A DNA stretch of 33,439 nt, from positions 5,492 through 38,930 of the forward strand of contig NZ_JAIZ01000786.1 in assembly GCF_000710465.2 (NCBI RefSeq), given 5' to 3'. The notes beneath the pieces were generated by a model. That model had not been told where the DNA came from. It searched no databases and was given only the letters and a program-made list of their open reading frames with translations. The stretch is from Kitasatospora sp. MBT63 (GTDB lineage: Bacteria; Actinomycetota; Actinomycetes; Streptomycetales; Streptomycetaceae). Below, piece by piece: positions 21,233 to 29,254 of the stretch. A program made the position numbers and the translations under genes. Numbering within the stretch: position 1 is the stretch's first letter; each line of letters begins with the position of its first letter.

Positions 21233-22402
21233 CTACGGTGTGGGCCAGCGTGGTCCGGTGTGCGGGTCGTTGGCCCAGGTGTACTGGCTGGCGGCGGTGA
21301 CGGTGATGCCGTAGTCGTAGACGCCGGGGGAGCCGATCCGTTCCCACTGTGTCCAGGCGTCCTCGAGTTCGGTGGCGAGCCGGCGGGGGCCGCCCTCGAG
21401 CACCCATGCCCCGCCGTCGGGCCGGGCGGACAGGGTGGCCCAGGAGGAGCGGCCGTCGGTCAGCCAGGCGCTGGTGCCGTCGGCGTCGGTCGCGCAGGTC
21501 ACCGCGGTGTCGGGCAGGGCGACGCGTATCGCGAAGCCGAGCCGCCACCAGTCGGCGAGCGCCGCCGGGTCGCGGTCCGTCTCCCCATGGTGCTCGGGCT
21601 CGTGGTGGCTGCGGACGGCCGCGAAGGCGGCCGGTCCCGGCGAGCCGCCTGCGGCGGGGTCGGCCGTGCGGGTGGCCATGAACTGGCCGAGGCCCTGTAT
21701 CCAGCCCGAGGCGGACCTGCCGTCGTCGGCGACGGTCAGGGCGACGTGCCCGAGCCGGCCCCACGGGGTGACGATCCGTCCGCCCGGAGCGGTCTGCTCC
21801 ACCCACGCCCACGGGACCCGCTCCACCGCGTAGGTGGCGATGACCCGCTCGTACGGGGCCCCGGCCGGCCAGCCGGTGTCGCCGTCCCCGGTCACGACCG
21901 AGACGTCCAGGCCCGCCGCGCGGATCCGGTCGGCGGCCGTGGCGGCGAGCCGAGGGTCGACCTCCACGGAGGTGACCTTGCCGGGTCCGGCGTGGTGGGC
22001 GAGCAGCGCGGCGTTCCAGCCCGCCCCGGCGCCGAGTTCCAGGACGCGCTGCCCGGGCTCCAGCAGCAGGCAGTCGGCCATGTCCGCGACCACCGCCTGA
22101 CAGGAGAGACTGGAGGTGGGCAGGTCGCCCGTGAGCTGGGTGATCGCCGCCGTGTCCGGATCCCCGTACAGCTCGCCGGCCCAGCCGTCCGGGTCGGCCG
22201 CCCGGTCGAGGGCCGCCCACCGGTGGCCGTCCCAGCGCCAGAGCAGCGCGGGCGCGAACCGGTCGCGGGGCAGCGCGGCAACCGCCTCCCGGATCCAGGG
22301 CGAACGCTCGGGCCACGCCCCCCGCGCCGCCATCACCTCGTCGAGGCGGGCACGGTACCGATCAAGGTCGAGACCGGGGCGGCCGACCGTCGTCATCCCC
22401 AC
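21233..22402 (-). CDS. PIMT-like (protein-L-isoaspartate) O-methyltransferase with C-terminal extension
   Basis: 389 residues. The N-terminal helical part (PWIREAVAALPRDRFAPALL) and LTGDLPTSSLSCQAVVADMA resemble protein-L-isoaspartate O-methyltransferase, which normally carries P-x-S-x-P-x-x-V/I in this place. The SAM site is clear: VLELGAGAGWNAALLAHHAG at residues about 126-145, then TSVEVDP. A further part, EQTAPGGRIVTPWG, fits the end of the SAM domain. Residues about 220-389 are an extra domain not present in housekeeping Pcm (about 210 residues), as seen in PIMT homologues that modify ribosomal peptides and form aspartimide or isoaspartate. It starts at GTG 22402 or ATG 22396; TAGG lies 6 nt before the GTG. 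A 37-codon gene ends only 6 bp upstream, so the two are coupled and the peptide is a candidate substrate. No ATP-grasp ligase or lanthionine synthetase is seen nearby. Confidence 0.85.
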   Translation of the reverse strand: MGMTTVGRPGLDLDRYRARLDEVMAARGAWPERSPWIREAVAALPRDRFAPALLWRWDGHRWAALDRAADPDGWAGELYGDPDTAAITQLTGDLPTSSLSCQAVVADMADCLLLEPGQRVLELGAGAGWNAALLAHHAGPGKVTSVEVDPRLAATAADRIRAAGLDVSVVTGDGDTGWPAGAPYERVIATYAVERVPWAWVEQTAPGGRIVTPWGRLGHVALTVADDGRSASGWIQGLGQFMATRTADPAAGGSPGPAAFAAVRSHHEPEHHGETDRDPAALADWWRLGFAIRVALPDTAVTCATDADGTSAWLTDGRSSWATLSARPDGGAWVLEGGPRRLATELEDAWTQWERIGSPGVYDYGITVTAASQYTWANDPHTGPRWPTP

Positions 22403-22408
22403 GAACGC

Positions 22409-22522
22409 CTACTTCCGGTGCTTTCCGTCGCCGGGCGGCGGCGGAGGTACCTGGCCGTCGCTGTTGCCGGGCGGCGGGGTGCCCTGGCCCGGGTCCGGTG
22501 CGGGCTTCTCGTGTTCACCCAT
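22409..22522 (-). CDS. 37-residue peptide, candidate substrate of the PIMT-like enzyme
   Basis: ATG 22522 follows GGAGGGG at a spacing of about 8-9 nt, a strong ribosome binding site. The peptide runs for 37 residues and stops 6 bp before the methyltransferase start. It begins MGEHEKPAPDPGQG, then Pro-rich sequence, then NSDGQV, five prolines, and GDGKHRK at the end. Asp-Gly occurs twice (D22-G23 and D32-G33), and Asn20-Ser21 precedes the first. Asp-Gly is the sequence most prone to aspartimide formation, the chemistry that PIMT-type enzymes act on. It has no Cys and only one Thr and one Ser, so a lanthipeptide is unlikely. The charged N-terminal half could be a leader and the C-terminal half a core. 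Whether it is a real precursor is inference; coding potential alone is hard to judge at this length. Confidence 0.55.
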   Translation of the reverse strand: MGEHEKPAPDPGQGTPPPGNSDGQVPPPPPGDGKHRK

Positions 22523-23148
22523 GGTGGGTTTCCCCTCCCGTCGGACGGTCGGCACGGATGTTCGCGTCGGCCTGGGAGCCATCGTGCCCGGGCGCAGCCG
22601 GGCGGGGAAGAGCGCGTCAGGGTGGCTTGTCGGTAGGCGTGTTGACGTGAGTGCGGTGCCGGGACTCTGTCCCGCCCGGCCGGGACCTGCCGGATCCTTG
22701 CGCCGCGACGGTCCGCGCCGCTGCTTCCGCGCCGGGGACCTGGCCGGAAGGCTGCCCGGAGGCTCGTTGGAGCGCCTCGGCCGCTGCATCGGGCTGGTGG
22801 GTCGAGCCGGGCGGGTTGCGGATCGACCCGGGCGAGGTGCTGGTGGTGCTACGCACCCGCAGGGCCGCGCGGGAGGCCGCCGTCGCTGTGGTCGCCACCC
22901 TCGCCCGGCGTCCGGTTCGTCGTCCGACCCGGTGCGCGAGGACGCGATGGCCGTCGCCGCCGGGTCGTCTGCGGCGGCCACCGTTCACCGGCTGCGGCAG
23001 GTCCGACCGCTCGGCCGTCCACGTCCTCGCCTCGCCTCACCTCGCCGCGTCCGGCGGCCCGCGCGGCCGAGCCGGTCTGACCCGTACTCAAGGGCGGACC
23101 GTTACCCGGACCGCTGAGATGGGGCGCTGCTGTCGGGGTGAGCGCGGG
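22523..23148. other. 626-bp intergenic region, no recognised gene
   Basis: This lies between the peptide gene and the 3' end of the FAD monooxygenase, both on the minus strand. Several long open frames exist on both strands, but they have low-complexity Arg/Pro/Gly-rich translations and none resembles a known protein. The promoter of the peptide-methyltransferase unit should be in the part nearest 22522; no clear -35/-10 or hairpin could be fixed. Confidence 0.4.
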
Positions 23149-24735
23149 TCAGGTACCCGGTACCGGGACCGGGCGGGCCAGCAGCTGGTCGAGGACCTCG
23201 GCGAGGTGTCGCGCCGGGTCCGGGACCGGCGAGGTGATCCGCATCGCGACGATCGCGTCCGGTCGTACGAGCATGGCCCCGTCGTCGGGCAGCCACGGCG
23301 CGTGGACCCGGTGCGCGTGCAGGCCGATGCCCGCCGCGGCAGCGACCCACCCATCGCCCGCGGCACCCACCAGCAGGGTCCAGCGGGATGCGACCAGGTC
23401 GACGGTGGAGACCCCGTTGACCCACGCGTGGGGCACCCGTGAACCCGGCGACCCGTCGAGTGCCGCCACCAGGTCGAGCGTGGAGGGGAGTTCGGGCCGA
23501 GGATCGACGACGGCGGCCGAGTCGTACCGCTGGCCGAGGTGCACGACCGGCGCCGCCCACACTCCCGCCGCCGCCCTGGCGGCGTCGGCCTCGGGTCCAC
23601 GGCCCCAGTGCAGCGCCAGGTCTGCGAACCTGCGCATCGCCTGGTCGAGCGTCGCCGCGGCGACCGGCTCGCGCTCCTGCGCGTAGGTGTCGAGCAGGCC
23701 GGCGCCCGCCTCGCCGCGGTGGACGGCGGCCAGCTTCCACGCCAGGTTGTGGGCATCGGCGACGCCGGTGTTGAGGCCGAACGCCCCGATGGGGGCCACG
23801 GTGTGGGCGGCGTCGCCGACCAGGAACGCCCGGCCGACGGCGAAACGGTCGGCCAGGGCGCTCCTGGGCCTCCACGGCAGCACGCTGCGCACCTCGACGT
23901 CGAGCCCGGGATCGCCGACCGCCGCGCGGACGAGCCCGACGCACCGTTCCTCGGTGAAGTCCTCGGGGCGCTCGCCCCCGTCCACGTCGCAGGTGACGTG
24001 GAGGACCCAGGTCCTCGCTCCGTCCACGGTCACCAGCAGGCCTGGGGCCTGCGGTGTGGTGATCGTGCAGGTGCCGAAGGCCATTCCCCGCAGGTGGGGC
24101 CGGAGGTCGGCGCCGAACAGGATGTTGATCTTCGACTTGCCCAGGTCGCCCGCCCCGGAGGTTCCCACGCCGAGCGCGGTCCGCACGGGGCTGTGTGCGC
24201 CGTCCGCGGCCACCACGCGCCCGCAGCGCAGCGCGTAGCGGCCGTCGGGCCCTTCCAGCTCGACGTCGACCCCGTCGGCGTCCTGCGCGATCCCGACCAG
24301 GCGGGTCGACCAGCGTACGTCCGCTCCGCGGCGTGCCAGGTCGGCCGCCACGACGGCGTCGAGGCGGTCCTGCGCGCAGACGCCGCGCAGCCTGAACGGC
24401 GTCGTCTCCGGCTCGGTGGCGGAAGGGACCGGCATGGGCACGGTCACGACGTCGCCCGCGCCCATCTCGATGACGGTCCGCGCCACCGCCTTGGCCGTGG
24501 CGCCGCGCAGGTCGACGGCGGCGGCGTCGACGGCGGTGTCCAGACCGAGTTCACGCAGGATCTCGACCGTCCGGGGCCCGATGCCGGTGGCGCGGGGGTG
24601 GACCGACGGCCCCGGGCGGCGTTCGACCAGGACCGCGGGGACGCCGTGGTGGGCGAGCAAGGCTGCGGTGAGCAGCCCGACGCTGCCGCCCCCGACCACG
24701 AGGACCGGCACTTCTGGATACGATGTTTCCGTCAT
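23149..24735 (-). CDS. FAD-dependent aromatic monooxygenase (PheA/TfdB-type)
   Basis: 528 residues. The N-terminal FAD-binding motif is VLVVGGGSVGLLTAALLAHH, followed by the acidic strand end VLVERRPG and HPRATGIGPRTVEILRELGL, typical of phenol or polyketide hydroxylases. The second FAD/NADPH motif (DG) is RVVAADGAHSPVRTALGV. The third (GD) is GRAFLVGDAAHTVAPIGAFG, then LNTGVADAHNLAWKLAAVHR. A C-terminal thioredoxin-like region (residues about 420-528) with DGAMLVRPDAIVAMRI ends the protein. It should hydroxylate an aromatic or polyketide-like compound with NAD(P)H and O2 in the cytosol. Similar enzymes inactivate antibiotics such as rifampicin, but the substrate is unknown. ATG 24735 abuts the palindrome shared with the divergent TetR gene. 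Confidence 0.92.
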   Translation of the reverse strand: MTETSYPEVPVLVVGGGSVGLLTAALLAHHGVPAVLVERRPGPSVHPRATGIGPRTVEILRELGLDTAVDAAAVDLRGATAKAVARTVIEMGAGDVVTVPMPVPSATEPETTPFRLRGVCAQDRLDAVVAADLARRGADVRWSTRLVGIAQDADGVDVELEGPDGRYALRCGRVVAADGAHSPVRTALGVGTSGAGDLGKSKINILFGADLRPHLRGMAFGTCTITTPQAPGLLVTVDGARTWVLHVTCDVDGGERPEDFTEERCVGLVRAAVGDPGLDVEVRSVLPWRPRSALADRFAVGRAFLVGDAAHTVAPIGAFGLNTGVADAHNLAWKLAAVHRGEAGAGLLDTYAQEREPVAAATLDQAMRRFADLALHWGRGPEADAARAAAGVWAAPVVHLGQRYDSAAVVDPRPELPSTLDLVAALDGSPGSRVPHAWVNGVSTVDLVASRWTLLVGAAGDGWVAAAAGIGLHAHRVHAPWLPDDGAMLVRPDAIVAMRITSPVPDPARHLAEVLDQLLARPVPVPGT

Positions 24736-24762
24736 GGCTACACCGTAGCCAGAAGCTAGAAT
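24735..24762. promoter_or_regulatory. TetR operator candidate TGGCTAC-ACC-GTAGCCA with -10 TAGAAT
   Basis: Perfect 7-bp arms with a 3-bp centre at 24735-24751, at the very 5' end of the monooxygenase gene. TAGAAT (24757-24762) is a good -10 for the TetR gene, and the palindrome covers its -35 region. Binding there would block both divergent transcripts. Confidence 0.7.
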
Positions 24763-24790
24763 GCCGGTCAACGAGAGAGGGAAGCACCCG

Positions 24791-25495
24791 ATGACCGAAC
24801 CCGATCCCTGGTCGGTGTGGACCAGGCCGCGCCCCGAACCGGCCCGCCGCGCCCCGGGGGTGGACCAGTACGTGGCCGCCGCGCTGGCCGTCGCCGACGC
24901 GGAGGGCCTGGCCGCGGTCTCGATGCGCCGGATCGCGAGCGACCTCGGCTCCGGGACGGCCACCCTCTACCGCTACATCACCAACCGCGACGAACTGGTC
25001 GACCTGATGGTCGACGCGGCCCAGGGCGAGGACCCGCTCCCCGAACCCACCCCCCACTGGCGCACCGACCTGGCCGCGGTCGCGCACGCCCAGCGCGCGA
25101 CCCTGCTGCGCCACCCGTGGCTGGCGGCCGAACTGGCAGGCAGGCCCTCGCTCGGCCCCAACACGCTCCGGCGGGCCGAATCCGCCCTGCGCGCCGCCGT
25201 CGCGCTCACCCCCGACATCACGCTGGCGTCGCAGGCGCTCGGCGCCGTGCACGCGTACGTGCTTGGCTCGGTGGCCACCCAGCAGGCCGCCCGGCGCGCC
25301 GAGCAGCGCACCGGCCTGAGCGAGGAGCAGTGGCAGCGTAGCCTCGGCCCCTACATCAGCGCCGTCCTCGCGGCGGGCGAGCACCCGATGCTCGCCCGCC
25401 GCGTCCACGAGGCCGAAGAATTCGACCCCGACGCGGAGTTCGCATTCGGCCTGGAGTGCGTACTCGACGGCCTCGCGGCCCGCACGGGCCGCTGA
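24791..25495 (+). CDS. TetR family regulator (TetR C-terminal-domain type)
   Basis: 234 residues. The DNA-binding part reads VDQYVAAALAVADAEGLAAV, then SMRRIASDLGSGTATLYRYI and TNRDELVDLMVDAA, a clear TetR/AcrR helix-turn-helix preceded by a 25-residue extension (MTEPDPWSVWTRPRPEPARR). The effector part (residues about 90-234) contains ALRAAVALTPDITLASQALG, then AVHAYVLGSVATQQAARR and FAFGLECVLDGLAAR, the TetR_C_1 pattern of drug-responsive regulators. GAGAGGGAAG lies 6 nt before ATG 24791. Being divergent from the FAD monooxygenase across a perfect palindrome, it is the probable repressor of that enzyme. Confidence 0.92.
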   Translation: MTEPDPWSVWTRPRPEPARRAPGVDQYVAAALAVADAEGLAAVSMRRIASDLGSGTATLYRYITNRDELVDLMVDAAQGEDPLPEPTPHWRTDLAAVAHAQRATLLRHPWLAAELAGRPSLGPNTLRRAESALRAAVALTPDITLASQALGAVHAYVLGSVATQQAARRAEQRTGLSEEQWQRSLGPYISAVLAAGEHPMLARRVHEAEEFDPDAEFAFGLECVLDGLAARTGR

Positions 25496-25933
25496 GCGGT
25501 TTCGGGGGCACTCGGGCCCTGGGACGCGGATCCGATGGGATCCGAGGTCCGGGTCCTGGTCCGGCTCACGGCTCGACGGCGACGACCAGTGTGTGGCGCG
25601 GGACGAGATCGGTGGCTTCCGTGCGGAGTGCGGTGTGCAGGGGTGGCTGCTGGAGGGCCAGGGGGCTCCGCCGCCGCGATGGCCGGCTTCCGGGTCCGAT
25701 ACGCGCTCACCGAGGAGCTCGTCAACGAGCGCCGCGAGGCCGCCGACGAGAAGCAGCCGACCAGGACCACGTTGGCTACGGACGCGTCGACCTTCTCTGC
25801 ATCGATCTCTGCCGAGACCGCGACTCCGCCCAACACGAGGAACCTGAGCGGGGCTGCTGTCGGTGTGATGAGCGCGGCGCTCGGCATGGTCGCAGTGCCT
25901 TCACTCACAAATGCGTTGGAAGGACGCGTGTGC
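25496..25933. other. 438-bp region between TetR and CPCC genes, no confident gene
   Basis: No gene is recognised. Both strands are open with high third-position G/C: a plus frame with FRVRYALTEELVNERREAAD (about 25685-25745) and a minus frame from ATG 25887 (MPSAALITPTAAPLRFLVLG). Neither matches a family I know, and the two overlap, so at most one is real. The minus frame would be downstream of the CPCC gene and in the same direction. Confidence 0.35.
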
Positions 25934-26224
25934 TCAGGTCGAGTGACCCAGGTCCCGCATCCTTCGCGCCACACGTGCCCGCCAGGCGCCTTCGCCGCCG
26001 TTGATCAGCGAATCCTCGTCCGCTGCTCTCGCCTCAGCGGTGTACTGAGCGTAGTTTTTGCGCGCATCGGTCAGGCTCTCCGATCCGTTGGGACCGCCCC
26101 ATACCTCCTCGGCGTTCAAGTCGTCCTGACCGTCGTCTTCCCATCCGCACTCGGAGCAGATCTCCCACCGGCAGCGGGCTTCCAAGGTCAGGAGTCTGCA
26201 ACAGGGGCAGGCGTAAGGACCTCC
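25934..26224 (-). CDS. CPCC-type cysteine-rich protein, start codon unclear
   Basis: The frame reads GGPYACPCCRLLTLEARCRW, then EICSECGWEDDGQDDLNAEE, VWGGPNGSESLTDARKNYAQ and ends VARRMRDLGHST. This is the CPCC cysteine-rich family: CPCC, a second CxxC (CSEC), WEDDGQDD, GGPN and LxxAR-x-N-(Y/F) motifs. It is common beside immunity-type genes. The four cysteines could bind zinc. There is no ATG, GTG or TTG between the in-frame TGA at 26255-26257 and the CPCC motif; the first is TTG 26185, which would delete the CPCC motif. An unusual start (CTG 26242 or ATC 26248), a frameshift, or loss of function is therefore implied. The gene lies 70 bp after the Imm35-like gene and is probably in its transcript. 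Confidence 0.6.
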   Translation of the reverse strand, partial: GGPYACPCCRLLTLEARCRWEICSECGWEDDGQDDLNAEEVWGGPNGSESLTDARKNYAQYTAEARAADEDSLINGGEGAWRARVARRMRDLGHST

Positions 26225-26297
26225 GCCTGGTGGGCAATGCAGATGGATCCCAGCTCAGTGAGCAGGTCAACGGGACCCTCGGCATGATCCGTGGGGG

Positions 26298-27284
26298 TCA
26301 GGAGGCCGAGTCGTCGGAGTCCTGCTCTCTCAAGAGTTCTTGCTCCAGGTCTCGCAGACGGCGCGGGCTGACCGGTGTGGGTGCCCAGCTGTTGCTGCGC
26401 GCATGTTCCACGAAATCGGGAGGGAGCTGCAGGTGATGCTGCTCGACGTAGTGGGCCAGGTCGCTGTGCCAGAACCAAGTGCCGTCGGTCAGCAACGTCC
26501 AACTGCCCAGTGACGGGCCGTCTGCTACAAGGCGGCACTTGGCGGCGGACGTGGTGGCTGCCAGGAGTGTCCCCGCATGCAGGTAGGAGACAAGAGTTGC
26601 GTCGTCCCCGCCGGGTTGGGCCCGGAGGTACGGAAGGACGCTCGGTGCCTGCTCCTCCCCAGGCACCAGTTCGCGGTAGTACCCCAGGGCCCGAGTCGGA
26701 TCGGGGCCTTCGCCAGGTGGCGGGGCGGGCGCTGGAGTGAGGGTCAGGGTGGTGATCGGCAGCGGCGGACAGACCTCCGGCTGCCGGGTGAGCGCGATCA
26801 GCTCGGCCGAGGGCGTCTGGTGTGCCGCGAGGGCGCCAACGTATGCGCGGGCCTGGCCGATGCTCATCCCTGATGCGTGCCGACGCACCTCCCGCAACGC
26901 CGCCACGGTGCCCTGAGCGTCCAGGACCGAACCGACCAGGCCGGCGACCGGGTCCGGGCGCGAGAGGCCTTTCACGTCGTGCCGGTACAGGTCCTGCCAA
27001 ACCCCGCTCCCGTAGGTCGTGACCGGTATCAGGTGCAAGCTGCCATCCACGGCGTCAACCAGGATCGGGCCAAGGCCGACCAGCATGTGCTCAGGGTCGC
27101 GAGTGCGGATGTACTCGGCTGACTGGCAGAAGACCAGCCAGCCCAGCGGGTGCTCCTCCGTTCCGGACACCTGCACGTCCTGCGTCCACCGCTGTGCCCC
27201 CAGCGCCAGCAGGCGCTCGCGCGCCAGCCACGCCTCGATCGCACCTATCGCCTCATCCCGCTCCAACCTCACGGCACGGATCAT
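26298..27284 (-). CDS. YrhB/Imm35-like immunity-domain protein with C-terminal extension
   Basis: 328 residues. Residues about 10-85 match the YrhB/Imm35 fold: EAIGAIEAWLARERLLALGA, then DVQVSGTEEHPLGWLVFCQS and AEYIRTRDPEHMLVGLGPIL, with VDAVDGSLHLIPVTTYGSG, where gWxVfyqs and LVGxGPilVD are typical. A middle region (about 110-200) is Pro-rich. A C-terminal part (about 225-328) reads TLVSYLHAGTLLAATTSAAK and LLTDGTWFWHSDLAHYVEQH, HLQLPPDFVEHAR, a segment seen in many Streptomyces proteins of unknown role. An immunity function against a secreted toxin is a family-level expectation, not shown here. The CPCC gene follows 70 bp downstream. The ribosome binding site before ATG 27284 is weak. Confidence 0.78.
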   Translation of the reverse strand: MIRAVRLERDEAIGAIEAWLARERLLALGAQRWTQDVQVSGTEEHPLGWLVFCQSAEYIRTRDPEHMLVGLGPILVDAVDGSLHLIPVTTYGSGVWQDLYRHDVKGLSRPDPVAGLVGSVLDAQGTVAALREVRRHASGMSIGQARAYVGALAAHQTPSAELIALTRQPEVCPPLPITTLTLTPAPAPPPGEGPDPTRALGYYRELVPGEEQAPSVLPYLRAQPGGDDATLVSYLHAGTLLAATTSAAKCRLVADGPSLGSWTLLTDGTWFWHSDLAHYVEQHHLQLPPDFVEHARSNSWAPTPVSPRRLRDLEQELLREQDSDDSAS

Positions 27285-27884
27285 CCCGGCGTGTCACCGA
27301 TCTGGCCAGCGAAATTCCCCACGGAACGGCTCGGCCGACAATCCGCGACCATGAGCCTTGGGGCGCTGCCCCCAGAAACCCCGGCCCCTCGCCTACACCC
27401 AGGCATTCCTGCCCGGACTGAAGAACTTCTACCGCACGGCAGCGCAGAACGGCCGAACAGCCCTCTTCACCGTCGATCAGTAGGCCGGGACCGACTCAAT
27501 CCGGAACCCAGGGCCCGCCCGGCCCGGACTCGACCATGGCGCCGCCCCGCGCAGGACGCCGCAGTGCCGATCCCGCTCGGCGCAGGGCCTGCGGGCATGG
27601 GCGGAGACCGGGCCGGTCACGGGCAACCCCGCTGCTGCACGGGCGGAGTGGTCCCGCCGCGCTCCTTCCGTACTCCCGCGGTACTCCCGGCGGCCGGAGC
27701 GCCGGGGTCCGGTTGTGGTGGGGGCCGGGGTATGGGGCAGGATGGCCGTGCGTTCGGAACGCGTACATCCGCTCCAACGCGGCAGCGCACGATACGACCT
27801 GACAGGCGACAAGGTGACGACACAGCACGTACGGCGGCCGGCGGCGGCCCGCTCCCTCGCCCTCCACACTGCGGGGGCACGGCG
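27285..27884. other. 600-bp region with a possible gene 3' remnant
   Basis: No intact gene is seen between the divergent Imm35-like gene and the MscS gene. A short open stretch on the plus strand, 27370-27483, reads LAYTQAFLPGLKNFYRTAAQ, then NGRTALFTVDQ and a TAG. It has good codon bias and the look of the C-terminal helix and strand of a small protein, vaguely like DUF1877/YfbM ends. It has no start or body and is probably a remnant. The rest, 27484-27884, shows nothing I can name; the MscS promoter should be within it. Confidence 0.35.
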
Positions 27885-29027
27885 GTGACCCGGGACCTGG
27901 TGCTGCACGACTGGGTGGTGGCCGGTATCGCGCTGGCCGGCGGCTGCGTGGCCGCTCTGGTGCTGCGGGCCCTGATGAAGTGGCTGGGCAAGCACGCGAG
28001 CAGGACCAAGTGGAGCGGGGACGACATCATCGTCGACGCGCTGCGCACCATAGTCCCCTGGGCGGCCGTGGTCGCCGGCGCCGCGGTGGCGGCTTCGGCC
28101 CTGCCGCTGACCGTGCGGATCGGGGCCCTGGTCGACCGGTCGCTGACGGCCGTGCTCATCGTCATCGCGACGCTGAGTGCGGCCCGGGTGGTGGCGGGGC
28201 TGGTGCAGTCGGTGGCCGCGTCACGGACGGGCGTCGCGGCGTCCGCGAGCATCTTCGTCAACATCACCCGCATCGTGGTGCTGTCGATGGGGGTCCTGGT
28301 GGCCCTGGAGACCCTCGGGGTGTCCATCGCCCCGCTGGTCACCGCCCTCGGGGTGGGCGGTCTCGCGGTCGCGCTGGCGTTGCAGGACACCCTCGCCAAC
28401 CTCTTCGCGGGGGTGCACATCCTTGCCTCGAAGACGGTCCAGCCGGGTGACTACATCCGGCTGACCAGCGGGGAGGAGGGGTACGTCGTCGACATCAACT
28501 GGCGCAACAGCGTGGTGCGCAACCTGTCGAACAACCTGGTGATCATCCCCAACGGCCGCCTGGCGCGGACGAACATGACGAACTTCTCCCGGCCCGAGCA
28601 GAGGCTGTCGATCCTGGTCCAGGTCGGCGTCGGCTACGAGAGCGACCTGGAGCACGTGGAGCGGGTCACCCTCGAGGTCGTCGACTGCGTGATGGCCGAT
28701 GTCAGCGGCGGCGTGCCCGAGCACAAGGCCGCGGTCCGGTTCCACACCTTCGCGGACTCCAGGATCAACTTCACGGTGACCCTGGGCGTCGGCGAGTTCA
28801 GCGACCAGTACCGGATCAAGCACGAGTTCATCAAGCGCCTGCACCAGCGGTACCGGACGGAGGGCATCTCGATCCCGGCACCCACGCGCACGGTCTCGCT
28901 GCAGCAGGACGCGGCTGCCGGGGCGGTAGGGGCGGTCGCACCGTCGTCCCTCCCGGCGGTTCCGCACCAGTGGGAAGGGTCGTCCGAGGTGCTGGCGTCC
29001 GAGGTGCTGGCGGACGGGCGGCGGTAG
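27885..29027 (+). CDS. MscS-family mechanosensitive ion channel
   Basis: 380 residues with four predicted membrane helices (about 10-30, 55-75, 85-110 and 125-150). The pore helix reads LVTALGVGGLAVALALQDTL, then ANLFAGVHIL, the Gly/Ala-rich MscS TM3. The cytosolic beta domain follows: VQPGDYIRLTSGEEGYVVDI, then NWRNSVVRNLSNNLVIIPNG and RLARTNMTNFSRPE, the conserved MscS pattern, and a mixed C-terminal domain. It opens under membrane tension on osmotic downshift. The start is GTG 27885 with GGGGG 8 nt upstream; a longer open frame to 27150 has no coherent sequence. The last about 50 residues are Ala/Val-rich and variable. It is monocistronic, with no link to its neighbours that I can see. Confidence 0.9.
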   Translation: MTRDLVLHDWVVAGIALAGGCVAALVLRALMKWLGKHASRTKWSGDDIIVDALRTIVPWAAVVAGAAVAASALPLTVRIGALVDRSLTAVLIVIATLSAARVVAGLVQSVAASRTGVAASASIFVNITRIVVLSMGVLVALETLGVSIAPLVTALGVGGLAVALALQDTLANLFAGVHILASKTVQPGDYIRLTSGEEGYVVDINWRNSVVRNLSNNLVIIPNGRLARTNMTNFSRPEQRLSILVQVGVGYESDLEHVERVTLEVVDCVMADVSGGVPEHKAAVRFHTFADSRINFTVTLGVGEFSDQYRIKHEFIKRLHQRYRTEGISIPAPTRTVSLQQDAAAGAVGAVAPSSLPAVPHQWEGSSEVLASEVLADGRR

Positions 29028-29254
29028 CCGGCGTGGGGGCCCGTAGGCCGCGTGGCGCGCGGGTCCCCCCGGGGACGGCTTTCGCGGCGTGAGCCGCTCC
29101 TGCGCCACCTGGCCTGCGGCGGCCTGGCCGGGCGTCAACTCCGCCCCGACAGGTGGTGGCAGGCAGGTGCTCGTGGCGCATGGCATTCCTGAGTGTGCCC
29201 GCTCGCGGGCCTGGCCGAGTGAGCGAGCGGATGGAGGGGTGGTAGGAACGTGCG

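Noticed and set aside
21068-22636. 522-codon plus-strand open frame
   Set aside because: Antisense to the methyltransferase and peptide genes, whose SAM motif and ribosome binding site favour the minus strand.
22617-22988. Extra peptide or protein gene upstream of the 37-residue peptide
   Set aside because: Arg/Pro-rich frames on both strands, no ribosome binding site and no family match.
26188-27000. 270-codon minus-strand open frame overlapping the Imm35-like gene
   Set aside because: Arg/Gly/Pro-rich shadow of the true frame (26298-27284), which carries recognisable Imm35-like sequence.
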